Program-made: the position numbers and the translations under genes
Notes under the pieces: model-generated
Databases searched by the model: none
Told to the model about the DNA's origin: nothing
Seen by the model: the letters and a program-made list of their open reading frames with translations, nothing else
Origin: Cordylochernes scorpioides
Lineage: Eukaryota > Arthropoda > Arachnida > Pseudoscorpiones > Chernetidae
DNA: 64,000 bases
Reading direction: 5' to 3'
NCBI GenBank assembly: GCA_030710605.1
Contig: CP092869.1
Span: forward strand, 15,364,093 to 15,428,092
Shown: piece after piece, positions 1 to 9,924 of the stretch
Layout: every line of letters starts with the position of its first letter
Position numbering within the stretch: position 1 is the stretch's first letter

Positions 1-433
1 AAGGTTGTGTGCGAAGAAGATTTAAGACGGGTGAATGTCGCGGAAATCGGGGACACGGACGACCATTGTGTCTCGGTATTTCATTAGCCCACTTCCGTAT
101 GTCTTCCCCTCCCTCCCTCCCCGTCTTCTTTTTTTTTTTAATTGCCGGGGACACCTTCCGTTCTCTGCCTCCAGCCATCTCTTTTCTGCTCCAAGAGACA
201 ATGCCAGGGCACATATGTAGATCTACCTATTCTCCCAAGTCACCCTTTTTTTTTGTTTGACATCCTCCTGCTAGAGGCCTATTGCCTAGAAGCTACAACT
301 ACTTGTTTATTTATTGTTTAGGTCGAAGAAGACAACACAATACATTTTTCTCTGCTCAATTTCCTCTTTGATCTTAATGTAAGACAAATGCATGTCCTGG
401 TATAGGTACATTTCAATAATTTATTAATCGACC
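1..433. other. Unassigned flank, T/C-rich
   Basis: No repeat, RNA or convincing exon recognised. The open frames are short and run through pyrimidine tracts such as the T run near 130. Confidence 0.4.
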
Positions 434-557
434 AGGCGCAAATATTCAATATTTGCGCCTATTACAGATCAAACAAACAAAACAACAAACAAATTAAAAC
501 TTAGAATTAAATATTTACAAATTTACAAGTATATATATATATATTAATCGACAGAAT
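434..557 (-). repeat. LINE 3' untranslated region with perfect hairpin
   Basis: Lies directly downstream, on the minus strand, of the LINE C-terminal remnant at 558-833. Positions 434-446 and 448-460 are perfect 13-bp inverted repeats (AGGCGCAAATATT) around one central C. Both this block and the sequence next to the remnant end in TCGATTAATA followed by A/T repeats, the simple tail expected at a LINE 3' end. A role of the hairpin in reverse-transcriptase recognition is inference. Confidence 0.5.
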
Positions 558-833
558 TCATAAAAATGTATATAGACAAAGTGGCAGATGTAAGAGAGTT
601 GAATCATTTAGATCAGGGAACAATCGATGTCTTACTTCTGTAAAGTTCGGACAGTCATAGATAAGGTGAAGAGCAGTTTGTTCAGTTTCTCCGTAGGAAC
701 AATTTGGTGTTTCTGATAGACCTCTTTTATATAAGTATTTCTGGCCGTGTGATGTGACAAATTGAGTGACAATATGCATATGGTTACTTTTTGCCGATAT
801 ACCGATTTTTCGAACAATCTGATGCTTGGCCAA
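558..833 (-). pseudogene. Non-LTR retrotransposon C-terminal remnant
   Basis: About 91 codons resembling the extreme C-terminus of Jockey/R1-like LINE polyproteins, after the RNase H region. The read contains VTQFVTSHG, then CSYGETEQTALHLIYDCP. C45, H56 and C61 match the usual C-x-C...H-x4-C cluster, but the second cysteine is Tyr47. There is no normal start and the rest of the polyprotein is absent. A stop lies just upstream, so this is a 5'-truncated dead copy, typical of LINE insertion. Confidence 0.7.
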
Positions 834-1380
834 TAGTTATCGCTTGAAAGCGCAATCTCCAGACATGCGTACCCTGGACATAGCGCGCGTGGCTCTTGTA
901 ACCTTGTAGGTTTTTTTTAACGTGTAGATGACGTCCCCTAATGACTGAAGCATGAGTCTGAAGAAATCTCCGCCCACCTCTCTCTCTCTCTCTCTGTGGC
1001 TATACCTTTGTCTTTCATTGATTTAATGAACTGTTTATACCAGGGAATTATCAGTTCGTAGAATTGTCTGCCCATAGGATTACATTCTATTATTTCAGAT
1101 GAATCAGTTCTAAGACTCGAATACCTCCTCAATTAGGATCCTCAAAGATGATTCATCCATAGCCATAGTTTTCAACTGTCCATAAGACTTGGTCTCTTTC
1201 TTCAGTTGGTTTACAAATGTAGTACGAGGGTATCCTCTTGATCCGTTGTCTTCATTCCATCCTTTAATCAATATTTTCAACAGGCTATCATGTTTTAGCA
1301 TATGATCTATCTTAATTCAGTTTTCTCTGTATTCCAACGAGGCCATGTTGTAGCTCACGCTAGTTCTAACACCTCCTCGT
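834..1380. other. Unassigned; short (TC)n tract
   Basis: Contains a (TC)n microsatellite near 978-995. The short GCGCGCTATGTCC-like stretch around 875-890 resembles the LINE tail motif seen at 6418, 46315, 56770 and 63755. Nothing else recognised. Confidence 0.35.
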
Positions 1381-1800
1381 GTGACATGTCCACGGTATTG
1401 TCACCAGACGTCTCCAGTACCACTTCTCCAAAACCTCCAGCAATCTGACGTCCACAGCTGTATCTATGTTTCTCCCCGTATTACACTCTGCTCCAACACT
1501 AATGACTTAAACGTTCACAAGAGATTACAACTTTGTAACTGTAAATTTTGGCGGCATCTACTTGGTACAGACATGTAGTGTACTCCAATATAAGCATGAC
1601 TCTTGGAAATCATCTGACACGGTATTTTTATTCCCGGACATATTGCTCGGTGACTTCCCAACATTCCGCCTTTAGCAGAAAAGATTTGATCGCCGTTAAA
1701 AGGCGTCTCCAGTACAACTTCTCCGAAGCCTCCAACAATCTGACGCCCATAGCTGACAGCTGTATCTATGTTTCTCCCCCCCCCCCCCCCCCCCCCCCCC
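1381..1800. repeat. Imperfect direct duplication ending in C25
   Basis: The segment around 1408-1480 recurs at about 1705-1780: both read 'cgtctccagtac' ... 'aatctgacg' ... 'ctgtatctatgtttctcccc'. The second copy runs into an uninterrupted run of 25 C (1776-1800). The overlapping open frames encode low-complexity glycine or proline and are not genes. Confidence 0.55.
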
Positions 1801-2126
1801 ATCAATTCTTTTACAATCTCCTTCGTTAGCTAGCTTTTGTATTCGTATATTTGATCTTAAGGATTCTTTTTCTGCACACCAAATCTCAAACTAGTTGATT
1901 CTCTCCTTGATAATAATCGTTTGCGATAACCATAAAGAAAAGCTAACAGCAAGAACAATGGTTACAAGATGAATTCGTTCTACGACGAAGAGTGTTGGTT
2001 TCTTTTTAATTAGAAAACCGAATATTTCACAAAATTTTGGAGCCTCGCAGTCCTTCTGTAGCCAGTTGCACCGCGAATTTCGAAAGCTTGTTAATTACTC
2101 GACACTTTCTAATAATTCTTCAAATA
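1801..2126. other. Unassigned AT-rich spacer
   Basis: Nothing recognised on either strand. Confidence 0.4.
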
Positions 2127-2206
2127 AAAGATATTTCGGCCAGTAAATCTTTTTATGGTCGAAACGTCGAAACAATAAAAAAGATTTACTGGCCGAGGTA
2201 TCTTTA
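2127..2206. repeat. Family E palindrome (short copy)
   Basis: Inverted arms, AAGATATTTCGGCCAGTAAA on the left and its diverged complement near 2180-2206, surround GTCGAAACGTCGAAAC. The arm and the TCGAAACGTC core match family E at 47170 and 50700. The CTGACGA half of the core is missing. Confidence 0.55.
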
Positions 2207-2734
2207 ATTCTAAGAACTATGAATTCCGGTCATGCAACCACTATCTTTACGATTTCTAATAATTATTTTAAAAATGGAAACTTTTCGTATTATTTTCTTC
2301 ATAACAAATCTTTTCAGCGATTATTTAAAAATTGAAACATTAGCGTGACTGCGCGTGCATTCATTTCTTGATTAGTTATTCCTGAATTAAGCAGTTCTCA
2401 GAAGAACCTCTAACAAAGAAATCCGACCAATATTGTATAATTCAAAACAAGATATTCAAATATAACAGGATAGTGAATTCAAGCTAGCAGAAAAACCCGA
2501 CTCGCGTACCAGGAACTGGAGTTAATTGAATAAATATTTCGCTTATATCATTCCATTGTTATTCAGGTACGCTCTTATGCTTTTCTGCTTTCTCATATCC
2601 TTGGTTTGTCTTTGGTGTTGATTATTGTATCACATCATGAATTGACAATTCAAAACTGGTTCTCTTAGTTAATTGTTACAAGAATTAATGATAAATTAAA
2701 CAAAGAAATTGAAGAAAATTGCAACCTCAGAACA
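2207..2734. other. Unassigned AT-rich spacer
   Basis: No family assigned. Frames are closed by frequent stops. Confidence 0.4.
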
Positions 2735-2885
2735 ATTTTTTAACGTCTTGCCAAATGCTTTATTTTTATTATTTTTACTAACGAAGACAAAAGAATTTTG
2801 TTGAAACGTTGAGGAAACTCTAACTGGACGAAGTGTCTATATTTTACAGAAATATGGATGCCAGCCAGGCAATCTTTATCTTAAA
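2735..2885 (+). mobile_element. Family E copy, one arm
   Basis: Contains CTAACGAAGAC, a 16-nt hairpin, TTGAAACGTTGAG and 'ctctaactggacgaagtgtc', followed by the tail 'gatgccagccaggcaatc'. The same order occurs at 47170-47412, 50095-50215 and 50700-50945. The core reads CTAACGA instead of CTGACGA, so a hammerhead fold would be inactive here. Confidence 0.6.
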
Positions 2886-3009
2886 GATAAAGAAAATGAT
2901 ATAATTTACAATTAGATGATAAAATATAAAAAAAAGCTGTTCTCAGGAAGGAAGGCTCCTCCATCTTGTCCTCCTACAGACAAGGATCTCTCAGTTCAAT
3001 GTTGAGACA

Positions 3010-3114
3010 CTAGCCGAATGACCCGGGCAACGCCCGGGGTTTACCCGATTAAATGCTTTTATTCAAATACTATTCGTTACAATTATAAATTGGCGCCGTG
3101 GATGTCATTCTTGT
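3010..3114 (-). mobile_element. Helitron 3' end fragment
   Basis: On the minus strand it ends in a CCCGGG-type hairpin (CCCGGGCGTTGCCCGGGT) and CTAG at 3013-3010, followed by T. The terminal ~100 bp match the Helitron at 42345-42845, including 'ggcgccaatttataattg'. It is cut off upstream by the tRNA-Gly-containing block. Confidence 0.75.
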
Positions 3115-3190
3115 ATAATATATAAATGAGTTTTAAAAATTGTAAAAAAAAAATGCATCGGCCGGGAATCGAACCCGGGGCGCCCGCCAC
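3115..3190 (-). repeat. First unit of 76-bp duplication with partial tRNA-Gly
   Basis: Begins 'tataatatataaatgag' and includes the 3' half of a tRNA-Gly (3154-3190: acceptor 3' strand, T arm, part of the anticodon arm). It is cut at GCCAC and followed at 3191 by a second copy of the same segment. The duplication therefore copied flanking AT-rich DNA together with half of the tRNA. Confidence 0.75.
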
Positions 3191-3233
3191 TATAATATAT
3201 AAATGAGTTTTAAAAATTGTAAAAAAAAAAAAA

Positions 3234-3304
3234 TGCATCGGCCGGGAATCGAACCCGGGGCGCCCGCGTGGCAGGCGAGCATTCTACCACTGAACCAAAA
3301 GCAA
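3234..3304 (-). pseudogene. tRNA-Gly(GCC) pseudogene
   Basis: Minus-strand D arm, anticodon arm, variable loop, T arm and acceptor 3' strand match animal tRNA-Gly. Anticodon GCC is at 3272-3270, B box GGTTCGATTCC is intact, and the A-box region reads GGTTCAGTGGTAGA. The seven bases that should form the acceptor 5' strand (3298-3304) do not pair with the 3' strand. Internal promoter elements look complete, but RNase P maturation and charging should fail. Confidence 0.75.
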
Positions 3305-3598
3305 ACGGTGACAGAATTAAGAACGCATGACGCTGATAACTGTATATATTATGTCTTGGTAGATGTCAGGATGGTGTCATCATCCAGGACTCACCCGAAG
3401 ACCCAACTGGACCGGAATTGACAATCACGATTATAAGCAATACTTACAAGATTTTTCTTTTGGTAAAATCGAAAATTAATCAAAACTTTGATAGACACTA
3501 CTTTGTTCTTGGCTTCTTGGCCCCAAAGCAGAATTATTATCAAGAAATATATCGCTAAAAGTTTGATTTATTTATTAAAAGAAATATTCGTGTCTTAA
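3305..3598. other. Unassigned spacer
   Basis: Nothing recognised apart from AT-rich sequence. Confidence 0.35.
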
Positions 3599-3965
3599 TG
3601 TCTTCATTCATTATATAAAGATGGCGTGCTATATCTTTGTATTAATTTATGCCTAACTTGTTCTTATTGTTTGCGGAAAGGCATTGCTCGATGCAAATAT
3701 TTGAATGTAATTCTACTGTCCTAAAAGCTTATGTCCATAGTTTACTTAAATCCTATTTCTAAGATTCTACCTTTCAGTGTAGCATATATAAGCAGAATGA
3801 TCCAATATAGTATTAGAGCTCTAAAAAAGCGGTCTGTTAGATTAAATTGGCGAAATCACTGGGAGGGTTCACCACTGATGAGCCAAGTCCTCCCAAAATG
3901 TTTTTCCATCGAAGAAAGGACAGTAGAAGTTTGATTCATTTATTAAAAGAAAGTGGTGCCATTGC
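3599..3965 (+). mobile_element. Family F retroposon
   Basis: Nearly collinear with 47640-48005, sharing 'agcttatgtccatagttta' and 'agcagaatgatccaata'. The terminal module reads GGCGAAA, then TGGGAGGG, CACTGATGAGCC, a C-rich arm complementary to GGGAGGG, and 'aggacagtagaag'. The hairpin is slightly decayed here (TCCTCCCA). No coding capacity is seen. Confidence 0.65.
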
Positions 3966-4635
3966 CCCGTTAGTCAGCCACATTTCAGAGTTCCCTGTTC
4001 ACAGTTACCGTTGCGGCTCGGGGTTCACGACACCGTACTACAGGGCAGTCCCTTACTTGTGCTGCTTCTCCTGCCCGCCTTGTAGAGGAAGGGTTGGACT
4101 TAATAAGCAAATACAGTTCGTATAATCCAACCTTCCAAATCTGCTCTGAAATCCTACTCTGTTGCTACACAAGGAGCAGGGTAAAGAGGAAACCCGAGCT
4201 GCCGTCAGGAAAGGGTGACCTAAAAAAACAAGAGCCAGCCGGGTCTGTTAGTTTTTTACTTAGTCATCAAATATCCTAAGAAGCTTAGCAGCTGGTTGGG
4301 CCTCCGACATTCTGCATTTCCTCTTCCTCCACTACACCTTTAGTAAAAGACAAAAGATTAATACGTGGATGAAGAAAACTATTGCTTCCACTATTTCCAG
4401 AATTTGTTTTCTTTTGTATTTATGCCGCACAAAATGTCCTCTCTTTGTATTCGTATGTAAATCTGTCAAAGACGCTTTAATATTACTTCAAATGTAAAAA
4501 TAATTGTGGTGTATTTAGGTTGATTTAAAAGTAGAAATATATTTTAGGCTTTATAAAAATTTAAATTTATTAAAATAAATTTAAAAAATTTATTTAAATT
4601 AAAAAAAAAAATATTATATTACACCGTATTAGATC
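3966..4635. other. Unassigned; locally GC-richer
   Basis: 3990-4110 is noticeably GC-richer than its surroundings. Short open frames there show no recognisable domain and no clear splice context. 4390-4620 is A/T simple sequence. Confidence 0.35.
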
Positions 4636-4712
4636 TAAGATAGTGGACATTGCTGCTGCTGTGATAGAGATGCATGGAGACATCTGAGGCTCTTCATTGA
4701 ACACAACAAAAA
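4636..4712 (-). repeat. Dispersed single unit of minisatellite K
   Basis: Reverse complement of part of the K unit: 'tgatagagatgcatggaga' and 'catctgaggctcttcattg' correspond to the tandem arrays at 43405 and 57530. Confidence 0.7.
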
Positions 4713-4965
4713 CAACCGTATTAGATGCAAACTTAAGAATTACAAGTCAACAATAGAATGATGATGATAAATTATATATATTATGTTATCTATATATATA
4801 TATATAAAACTCAATGTTTGTATGTTTGTTTGTTTGTATGTCCGGTATACAAATTCGCAGTAGTTCACTAATTCAAACCAAAATTCCCATACATAGGTAA
4901 AAAAATACGGGGAAGACGATAGGCTATTTTAAAAATATATATAAATCAATTATTAAAACTATATA

Positions 4966-6099
4966 CAGTAGAACTCCTCAAATTCGGAAATTCTGAAATT
5001 CGGAAACTCCCAAATTCGGAAAGTATTGTAATGTTTTTTTTACATACAAAAAATCAATTTTCACATGCTTTTATTTTGTTGATATTTCAACATTATTTTA
5101 TTTTATTTTATTTACTTTTGCTTTGCTTTTATTTTATTTAATTTAATTTTTATTAGTAATTTATTTTTAATTTAAGTGTTTAATTAATTTACCTTTACCG
5201 ATTATTTATAATCGCTAATTAGGGGTTTATCCCCTTTTTTAAAAGCTTAAATAAATCAACAGTTTCATTTGACCTTTGTGCTTAGTTTAGGATATTGTCC
5301 AATAAGAAGGCAGCATTATTACGTCATAAGCCATTCACGCATTTTTTATTGCAAAGTTGATTCACCTAAAGTTCAAATTATCAAACATTTTCAGACATTG
5401 TAAGTTTCAAATTATTTTATTCAACTCTCAATTTTTTGCATTTACAAGTTTGTTCTTCAACAAAATGGCATCCAAAGAGGACCGGCAAAAACGAGGCAAG
5501 TACCGAATTCTTAAGCTTGGTGAAAAGTTAGATGTTCTTAGTGACATTAAAAAAGGATTAAGCTATACAACGATAATGCAAAATGATAGTTCCTCAACTT
5601 CTGAAGACAGTTTGGAGCCGGTGTTCCCAGATGCGAAGCGTTGAAAAGTTTGGATGTTGCATTAAAATATTTGGAAAAGCGCACTGAACCAGAAATGCTT
5701 GCAAGCTACAACACCATCAATAGTCTTCGAACTATGCTTATGAGAGAAGAAGAAGCTTTGTTAAACAAGCCAAAGAAACAGACAACAATCAGCAACTTCT
5801 TTGCCAAGCCATAACTTACTTGGCCATCAAATGCATTACATACATAATAAAATATTTTACTATTTTTCATCGGTTTCATGCTCAAAACTCATAAAAGTCA
5901 AGGAACATTTGATTAAAAATCGTAATTAAAATTATGTAATGTACATATAATATTCAACCTAAAATTGTTCATATGCTTCAAAATCTTTGTCTCAGTCATC
6001 TAAATGCCTATTTATGCCACATAAATATTCACAAATCTAACTCTCTCAAATTCGGAATACCTTGCGCCCCAAGCTTTCCGAATTTGAGGAGTTCTACTG
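4966..6099 (+). mobile_element. Tigger/pogo DNA transposon, internally deleted
   Basis: Perfect terminal inverted repeats of at least 24 bp begin CAGTAGAACTCCTCAAATTC and end with the complement at 6076-6099. They are flanked by TA (4964-4965 and 6100-6101). The first TIR is followed by several diverged CAAATTCGGAA repeats. It carries only the ends of a transposase. The related Helitron at 42345 lacks this insertion, giving an empty-site comparison. Confidence 0.88.
5465..5814 (+). pseudogene. Tigger-like transposase, N- and C-termini only
   Basis: From ATG 5465 about 38 residues resemble the CENP-B-type helix-turn-helix start of Tigger transposases (KLGEKLDVLSDIKKGLSY). The DDE catalytic domain is missing. 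The C-terminal tail resumes at about 5638 in a different frame (ALKYLEKR, SYNTINSLRTMLMREEEALL, TISNFFAKP) and stops at 5812-5814. The N-terminal frame stops at 5642-5644. The junction is a large internal deletion plus a frameshift, so no active transposase can be made. Confidence 0.82.
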
Positions 6100-6417
6100 T
6101 ATTCAAATTATTCTACTTAGCTCACGAACAGCGCCCTCTATCAAAGATTAGATTAAATTATGCTGATGCAAACAAATGGATAATGCTAATAACAAACAAT
6201 TATTTAAAAAAATCTTATCTAAATATATATCACTCGGGTAGATATGTACACGGGTCAATCCCGGGGTGAAGCCCGGGTCACCAGTCTAGTATACAATATA
6301 TAACAGAATAATATTCTGTGTATTTAAAATTATTATTATATTATAAAAATATAAATATACGACAATAATAATAATAATAAATAAGAAAAATAATTTTGAA
6401 AAAGGTTAGGTGTTGTA

Positions 6418-6500
6418 TTTATTTATTCATTTTATTTCGACTTATAGCGCGCTATGTCCCACTAGGGACACTTACACTTTAAAGGTAAACAAAACATAGT
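6418..6500 (-). repeat. Retroposon 3' tail (TATCCC/GTCCC motif)
   Basis: Shares 'agcgcgctatgtccc' plus 'agggacactt' and an A/T-repeat end with 46315-46385, 56770-56830 and 63755-63830. GTCCC and GGGAC can pair. Most likely the 3' end of a LINE or SINE whose body is not in the window. Confidence 0.5.
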
Positions 6501-6769
6501 AAGAAAGAAAGATCATTTGAAATACACTTGTATGTACAAGAATTAGTATGTAATCTAGTTAGATGAAACGAGAGAAAATATCAATTGAAATATGTACAAA
6601 GAGTTGGATATATGCAAATTTAGTTAAATGTAATCAATTGTAAAGTAATAGTGTTGATATTAAAAACAAAAATGGCATATCTTGATGACTCATATAAGCA
6701 TTTTTAGTTGGTATTTCTTGATTTATAAAAAAATGGGTTGGTCAAATATCACGGAACAATTAACGTTTA

Positions 6770-7071
6770 TGTGAAAAATAGTACAAAAGTGAATTTGTAC
6801 TTGGATCAGGTAGATAAATTAAGAAAAAAAGGCATTTCCTGATTGTGAAACTGAAAGTTGCTGATGGCTTCCGCCATCTATCGGACAACAGTTACAACAG
6901 CCCGAAACGCGTACGTGGTTAGCTTTTTTTAAATTAATATAAAGAAACGGTATTTGGACAATTCTGGAATAATTAAAAAATCAACGAGAATAGTTGATAT
7001 TTATTCCGATAGATGGCGCAAGCCATCAGCAACTTTCAATTGAACGATAAGGAGATGCCTTTTTTTATTAG
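6770..7071 (+). mobile_element. Family A palindromic retroposon
   Basis: Flanked by TTAACGTTTA at 6760-6769 and 7072-7081. Inverted arms read 'ttgctgatggcttccgcca' and 'agatggcgcaagccatcag'. Between them ACAGCCCGAAACGCGTACGT (6897-6916) keeps the 3' half of the hammerhead seen at 33989-34042. The CTGATGA half is lost, so the ribozyme is inactive here. Confidence 0.75.
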
Positions 7072-7081
7072 TTAACGTTTA

Positions 7082-7904
7082 GTTGATTTTTGTTCCACTA
7101 GATGGCGCTCTGCCATCTAAAATGCTCATGTAAACGGTTAGGATATGTGAAGCAAGAAAATGATTATTCATTGAGTGTGAAAACTAGTAAAAAAAGGAAC
7201 TTACCCTCTACCATTAATTTATTTATTTTCTTTGTCGTCTGTTTTGCATAAGTTGAATCTGGTTAAAACGATGTATGTAAATTAGATGATTCTTTTGTTG
7301 CCTTAAATACAAGGTAATTAACTCTCTCTATATCTAAAAATGTTTAAAGTTTAATTAAATAAATCTGAGAGTTGTCTTCAAAAACGATCCAATAATTTGC
7401 TATTTTTGTTTTTAATTTCTTTAAATGGTATATCAACACTTACATCTGTTTTATTATTCAGAACAATTGTGTGTTTTGTTTCACGGAAGAGTCATTTTAA
7501 TTCGATAAACAAAAGTGTTACGAAAACCTCAGCATTTGCTTTCAATGTTTCTTAACGGAATTCTAAAAAAAAAAAATTGACACATGGGAAATAATCTATA
7601 ATCATGTTTCCAAATGTTCTTTTCGTAACAAATCTTCTTCCTCTTCTTTTGTTCAATTCTTTTATTCATTTTTAGACTTTTGTTATTCAAATGACGGGGA
7701 AAGACAATGGACCTTCATATTTCTGAGAACATTTTAGAACTTGCATTGTCTTCCTTGATCGAATAAAAAAAAAAATCTGACAGAATGGGTCTAAAAGTCC
7801 CCAATGTTCTACTTTTCCGTCTCTTGTTTTAAGATGTCTCCTCCCCTGTTGGCGTTTCGATATAGCAAAAACATCCATTGTGGCAAAGAGTAGTTTGGTA
7901 CTTA
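7082..7904. other. Unassigned AT-rich spacer
   Basis: No family recognised up to the assembly gap. Confidence 0.4.
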
Positions 7905-8004
7905 NNNNNNNNNNNNNNNNNNNNNNNNNNNNNNNNNNNNNNNNNNNNNNNNNNNNNNNNNNNNNNNNNNNNNNNNNNNNNNNNNNNNNNNNNNNNNNNN
8001 NNNN
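7905..8004. other. Assembly gap (100 N)
   Basis: Exactly 100 N, a conventional placeholder, so true length is unknown. It cuts into a family G copy. A frame translated across it is meaningless. Confidence 0.99.
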
Positions 8005-8195
8005 CCGCCTCTGACATGAGGAACAGAGCCATGTGAAGCTGCTCCTAACATGGAGTACAAGCGCTGCTCATCCTGTATCCCTGGATTGGGAGCCCTTACA
8101 GGGTACTATCAGCCGGGCCAGCTGAACCCAGGTTCTTTAGTGAGCTTGTTACTGCTCCCCCTCCTCCTTTTTCATCCGGGCTTGGGACCGGCAAA
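8005..8195 (-). mobile_element. Family G retroposon, cut by the gap
   Basis: Matches 17160-17535, 37471-37775 and 58760-59055: 'aacatggagtacaa', 'acagggtactatcagccggg' and 'gggcttgggaccggcaaagg'. Orientation is set by copies whose minus-strand 3' end is GATAAGAAAGAAGAAG. The missing 3' part lies in or left of the gap. Confidence 0.7.
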
Positions 8196-8357
8196 GGCGG
8201 GTGTTAAACCTAAAGCCTCTAAAACCTATCTCTTGTAAGTGTAGGATCCCACTTCAAAGCTTGAATTGATGACATAGATGAAGTTGGGTGGTATGATTTA
8301 CACAGGGATAGGAATGGTATAAACTCTGGATTTCCAACAACCCTAGGTAGATGATAT

Positions 8358-8566
8358 ATAAAGCAAAATTTGAATTATAGATTATAATTCAAGAAGACCT
8401 AATCCAAATAATTTAATAGTGTGTGATGTTTCGGCAACAACATTGTTACCATCATCGGACAAAAGAATAAAACTAAAAGGATTTATTCTTTTGTCTGATG
8501 ATGGTGACAATGCTGTTGCCGAAACATCGCACACTATTATGGATTTGGTCTTATTTTCTTGAATTA
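8358..8566. mobile_element. Family C palindrome with two opposed hammerhead-like cores
   Basis: Left arm carries GTTTCGGCAAC...GTTACCATCATCGG (minus-strand core). Right arm carries CTGATGATGGTGACA...TGTTGCCGAAAC (plus strand). The outer arms contain CCTAATCCAAATAA and its complement. The core follows CTGANGA, hairpin, GAAA, but with one extra T before the hairpin. Confidence 0.65.
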
Positions 8567-8595
8567 ACCCTAGGTATAGAATCTCACCTTGTGTG

Positions 8596-8822
8596 GACAC
8601 TTCTTTTCTGAAGAGAAAATTGCTTCAATGGCCTCCGATTCTTGAAAAAGTTAAAACCCACCTGTAAGTGCAAGTAACCAAACTCTGGCAATCTGTATAT
8701 GCAAAAGTTAAATTACTTTCTACAAGAGTAACCATGTGGTGTACTTATAGTAAAAATGCAGTCGCAATCTCCTCATCATGATTATCATAGACTCTACCAT
8801 GAAATAAGTAAAAAATAATTAA
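8596..8822 (+). mobile_element. Family S SINE, 5'-truncated
   Basis: Body only: 'atggcctccgattcttg', 'catgtggtgtacttatag' and 'catgattatcatag' line up with the full copy at 33182-33493. The tRNA-like head is absent. Confidence 0.65.
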
Positions 8823-8835
8823 GAACCTCCATGAG

Positions 8836-8934
8836 AGGTTAGATTAAATTGTCGAAACTTCTGGGATGGTTCAACCAATTGATCAGCCAAGCCCTCCCAA
8901 TATTTTTTTCATGTCAGTAAGGACAGTAGAAGGT
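8836..8934 (+). mobile_element. Family F 3' fragment
   Basis: TTGTCGAAAC, CTGGGATGGTTC, TGATCAGCCAAGCCCTCCCA and 'ggacagtagaag' in the usual F order. The hairpin is diverged. Confidence 0.65.
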
Positions 8935-8938
8935 AGTA

Positions 8939-9444
8939 CAATAGAACCTCCCTTTAAAGGACAACACCAAATTACAGAGCCAAAGTGACTTTTAGGAGAG
9001 GTGTCCTCTTACAGGAGAGTTTCTAAATAGTAAAAATAAACACAAGGTAATAAGACCAAATCCAAATAAATAAACAGTGTGTGACGTTTCGGTAACAGCT
9101 TTGATAAGGCACAATTTGGATTATAGATTATAAACACAAGGTAATAAGACCAAATCTAAATAATAAATAGTGTGTTACATTTTGGTAACAGGTAACAATG
9201 CTGTTACCATAACGTCACACTATTTATTTATTTGGATTTGGTCTTATTACCTTGTGGTAACATCGTTGTTACTGAAGCGTCACACACTATTTATATATTT
9301 GGATTCAGTTTTATTACCTTGTGTTTATAATCTATAATCCAAATTGTGCCTATCAATAGTAAAAATAGTAATTTTGCAAATGAAAACTGTCCTTTATAGA
9401 GAAGTGTCCTCTAAGGCGAGTGTCCTCTCATGGAGGTTCTACTG
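8939..9444 (+). mobile_element. MITE P1, interrupted by a C insertion
   Basis: Ends CAATAGAACCTCCCTTTAAA and ...TGGAGGTTCTACTG, with TA on both sides (8937-8938, 9445-9446). TIRs beginning CAG and TA targets suggest pogo/Tc1-mariner mobilisation. The nested C element occupies 9039-9354. Confidence 0.75.
9039..9354 (+). mobile_element. Family C element nested in P1, 13-bp TSD
   Basis: AATAGTAAAAATA occurs at 9026-9038 and 9355-9367, exactly flanking the insertion. Ends are AACACAAGG (5') and AATTGTGCCTATC (3'). The body holds diverged inverted cores (GTTTCGGTAACAG; GTTACTGAAGCG). A 13-bp TSD argues for target-primed retroposition, not cut-and-paste. Confidence 0.82.
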
Positions 9445-9689
9445 TAATATGTGTAAAAGAAACATTAATGCTTTCATTTTCCTATGTGTAGATGGCACGT
9501 TATTGCTCTACATTATATTGTCTACAGGTGAGTCATTAACCCCTGGTAGTTCCTGTATCTGCCTGCCAACACTCCCTGCCAACATTCACTTGGCATCTCT
9601 TGGTGTAGCCATGTGGACACACACCTTATCTATGGTGATTAGAAAAGGAGACCAGAGATAATAGACACAATGTCAATGGGACATGTCTT

Positions 9690-9903
9690 CTTTACTTCAT
9701 TTAACATTCATGCGGCGCATATGGCATCTGTTCCTCATGTCAGAGGCAGCCATTTATTTAAGAGCTAAGTCGGCCTTGCCACTGAATAGTGCTCCCAGTC
9801 TTAATGACAAAGGCAGACACATTCTACTTCACCCAGTCATGATCTCAAACTTTACAAGCTTGATACCCTAATATGATTGAGTGGAGATAAGAAAGAAGAA
9901 GAA
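9690..9903 (+). mobile_element. Family G, 3' portion
   Basis: Reverse complement of 17200-17370, shown by 'gttcctcatgtcagaggc' and 'gtgctcccagtcttaatgac'. It ends in TACCCTAATATGATTGAGTG and GATAAGAAAGAAGAAG, the simple-repeat end shared with LINE fragments here. Confidence 0.65.
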
Positions 9904-9924
9904 GATTTAACATTCATACAAGAA

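Larger units (their letters stand above)
4799..6289 (+). mobile_element. Helitron, split by a nested Tigger element
   Basis: Starts TCTATATATA after host A (4798) and ends CTAG at 6286-6289 before host T (6290), the canonical A/T insertion of Helitrons. A CCCGGG hairpin lies just before the end. The 5' part matches 42345-42510 ('tccggtatacaaattcgcag'). The copy is non-autonomous: no Rep/helicase coding is present. Without the nested element it is about 0.36 kb. Confidence 0.8.

Noticed and set aside
7829..8032. Frame spanning the N gap
   Set aside because: Half of it is N; the rest belongs to family G.
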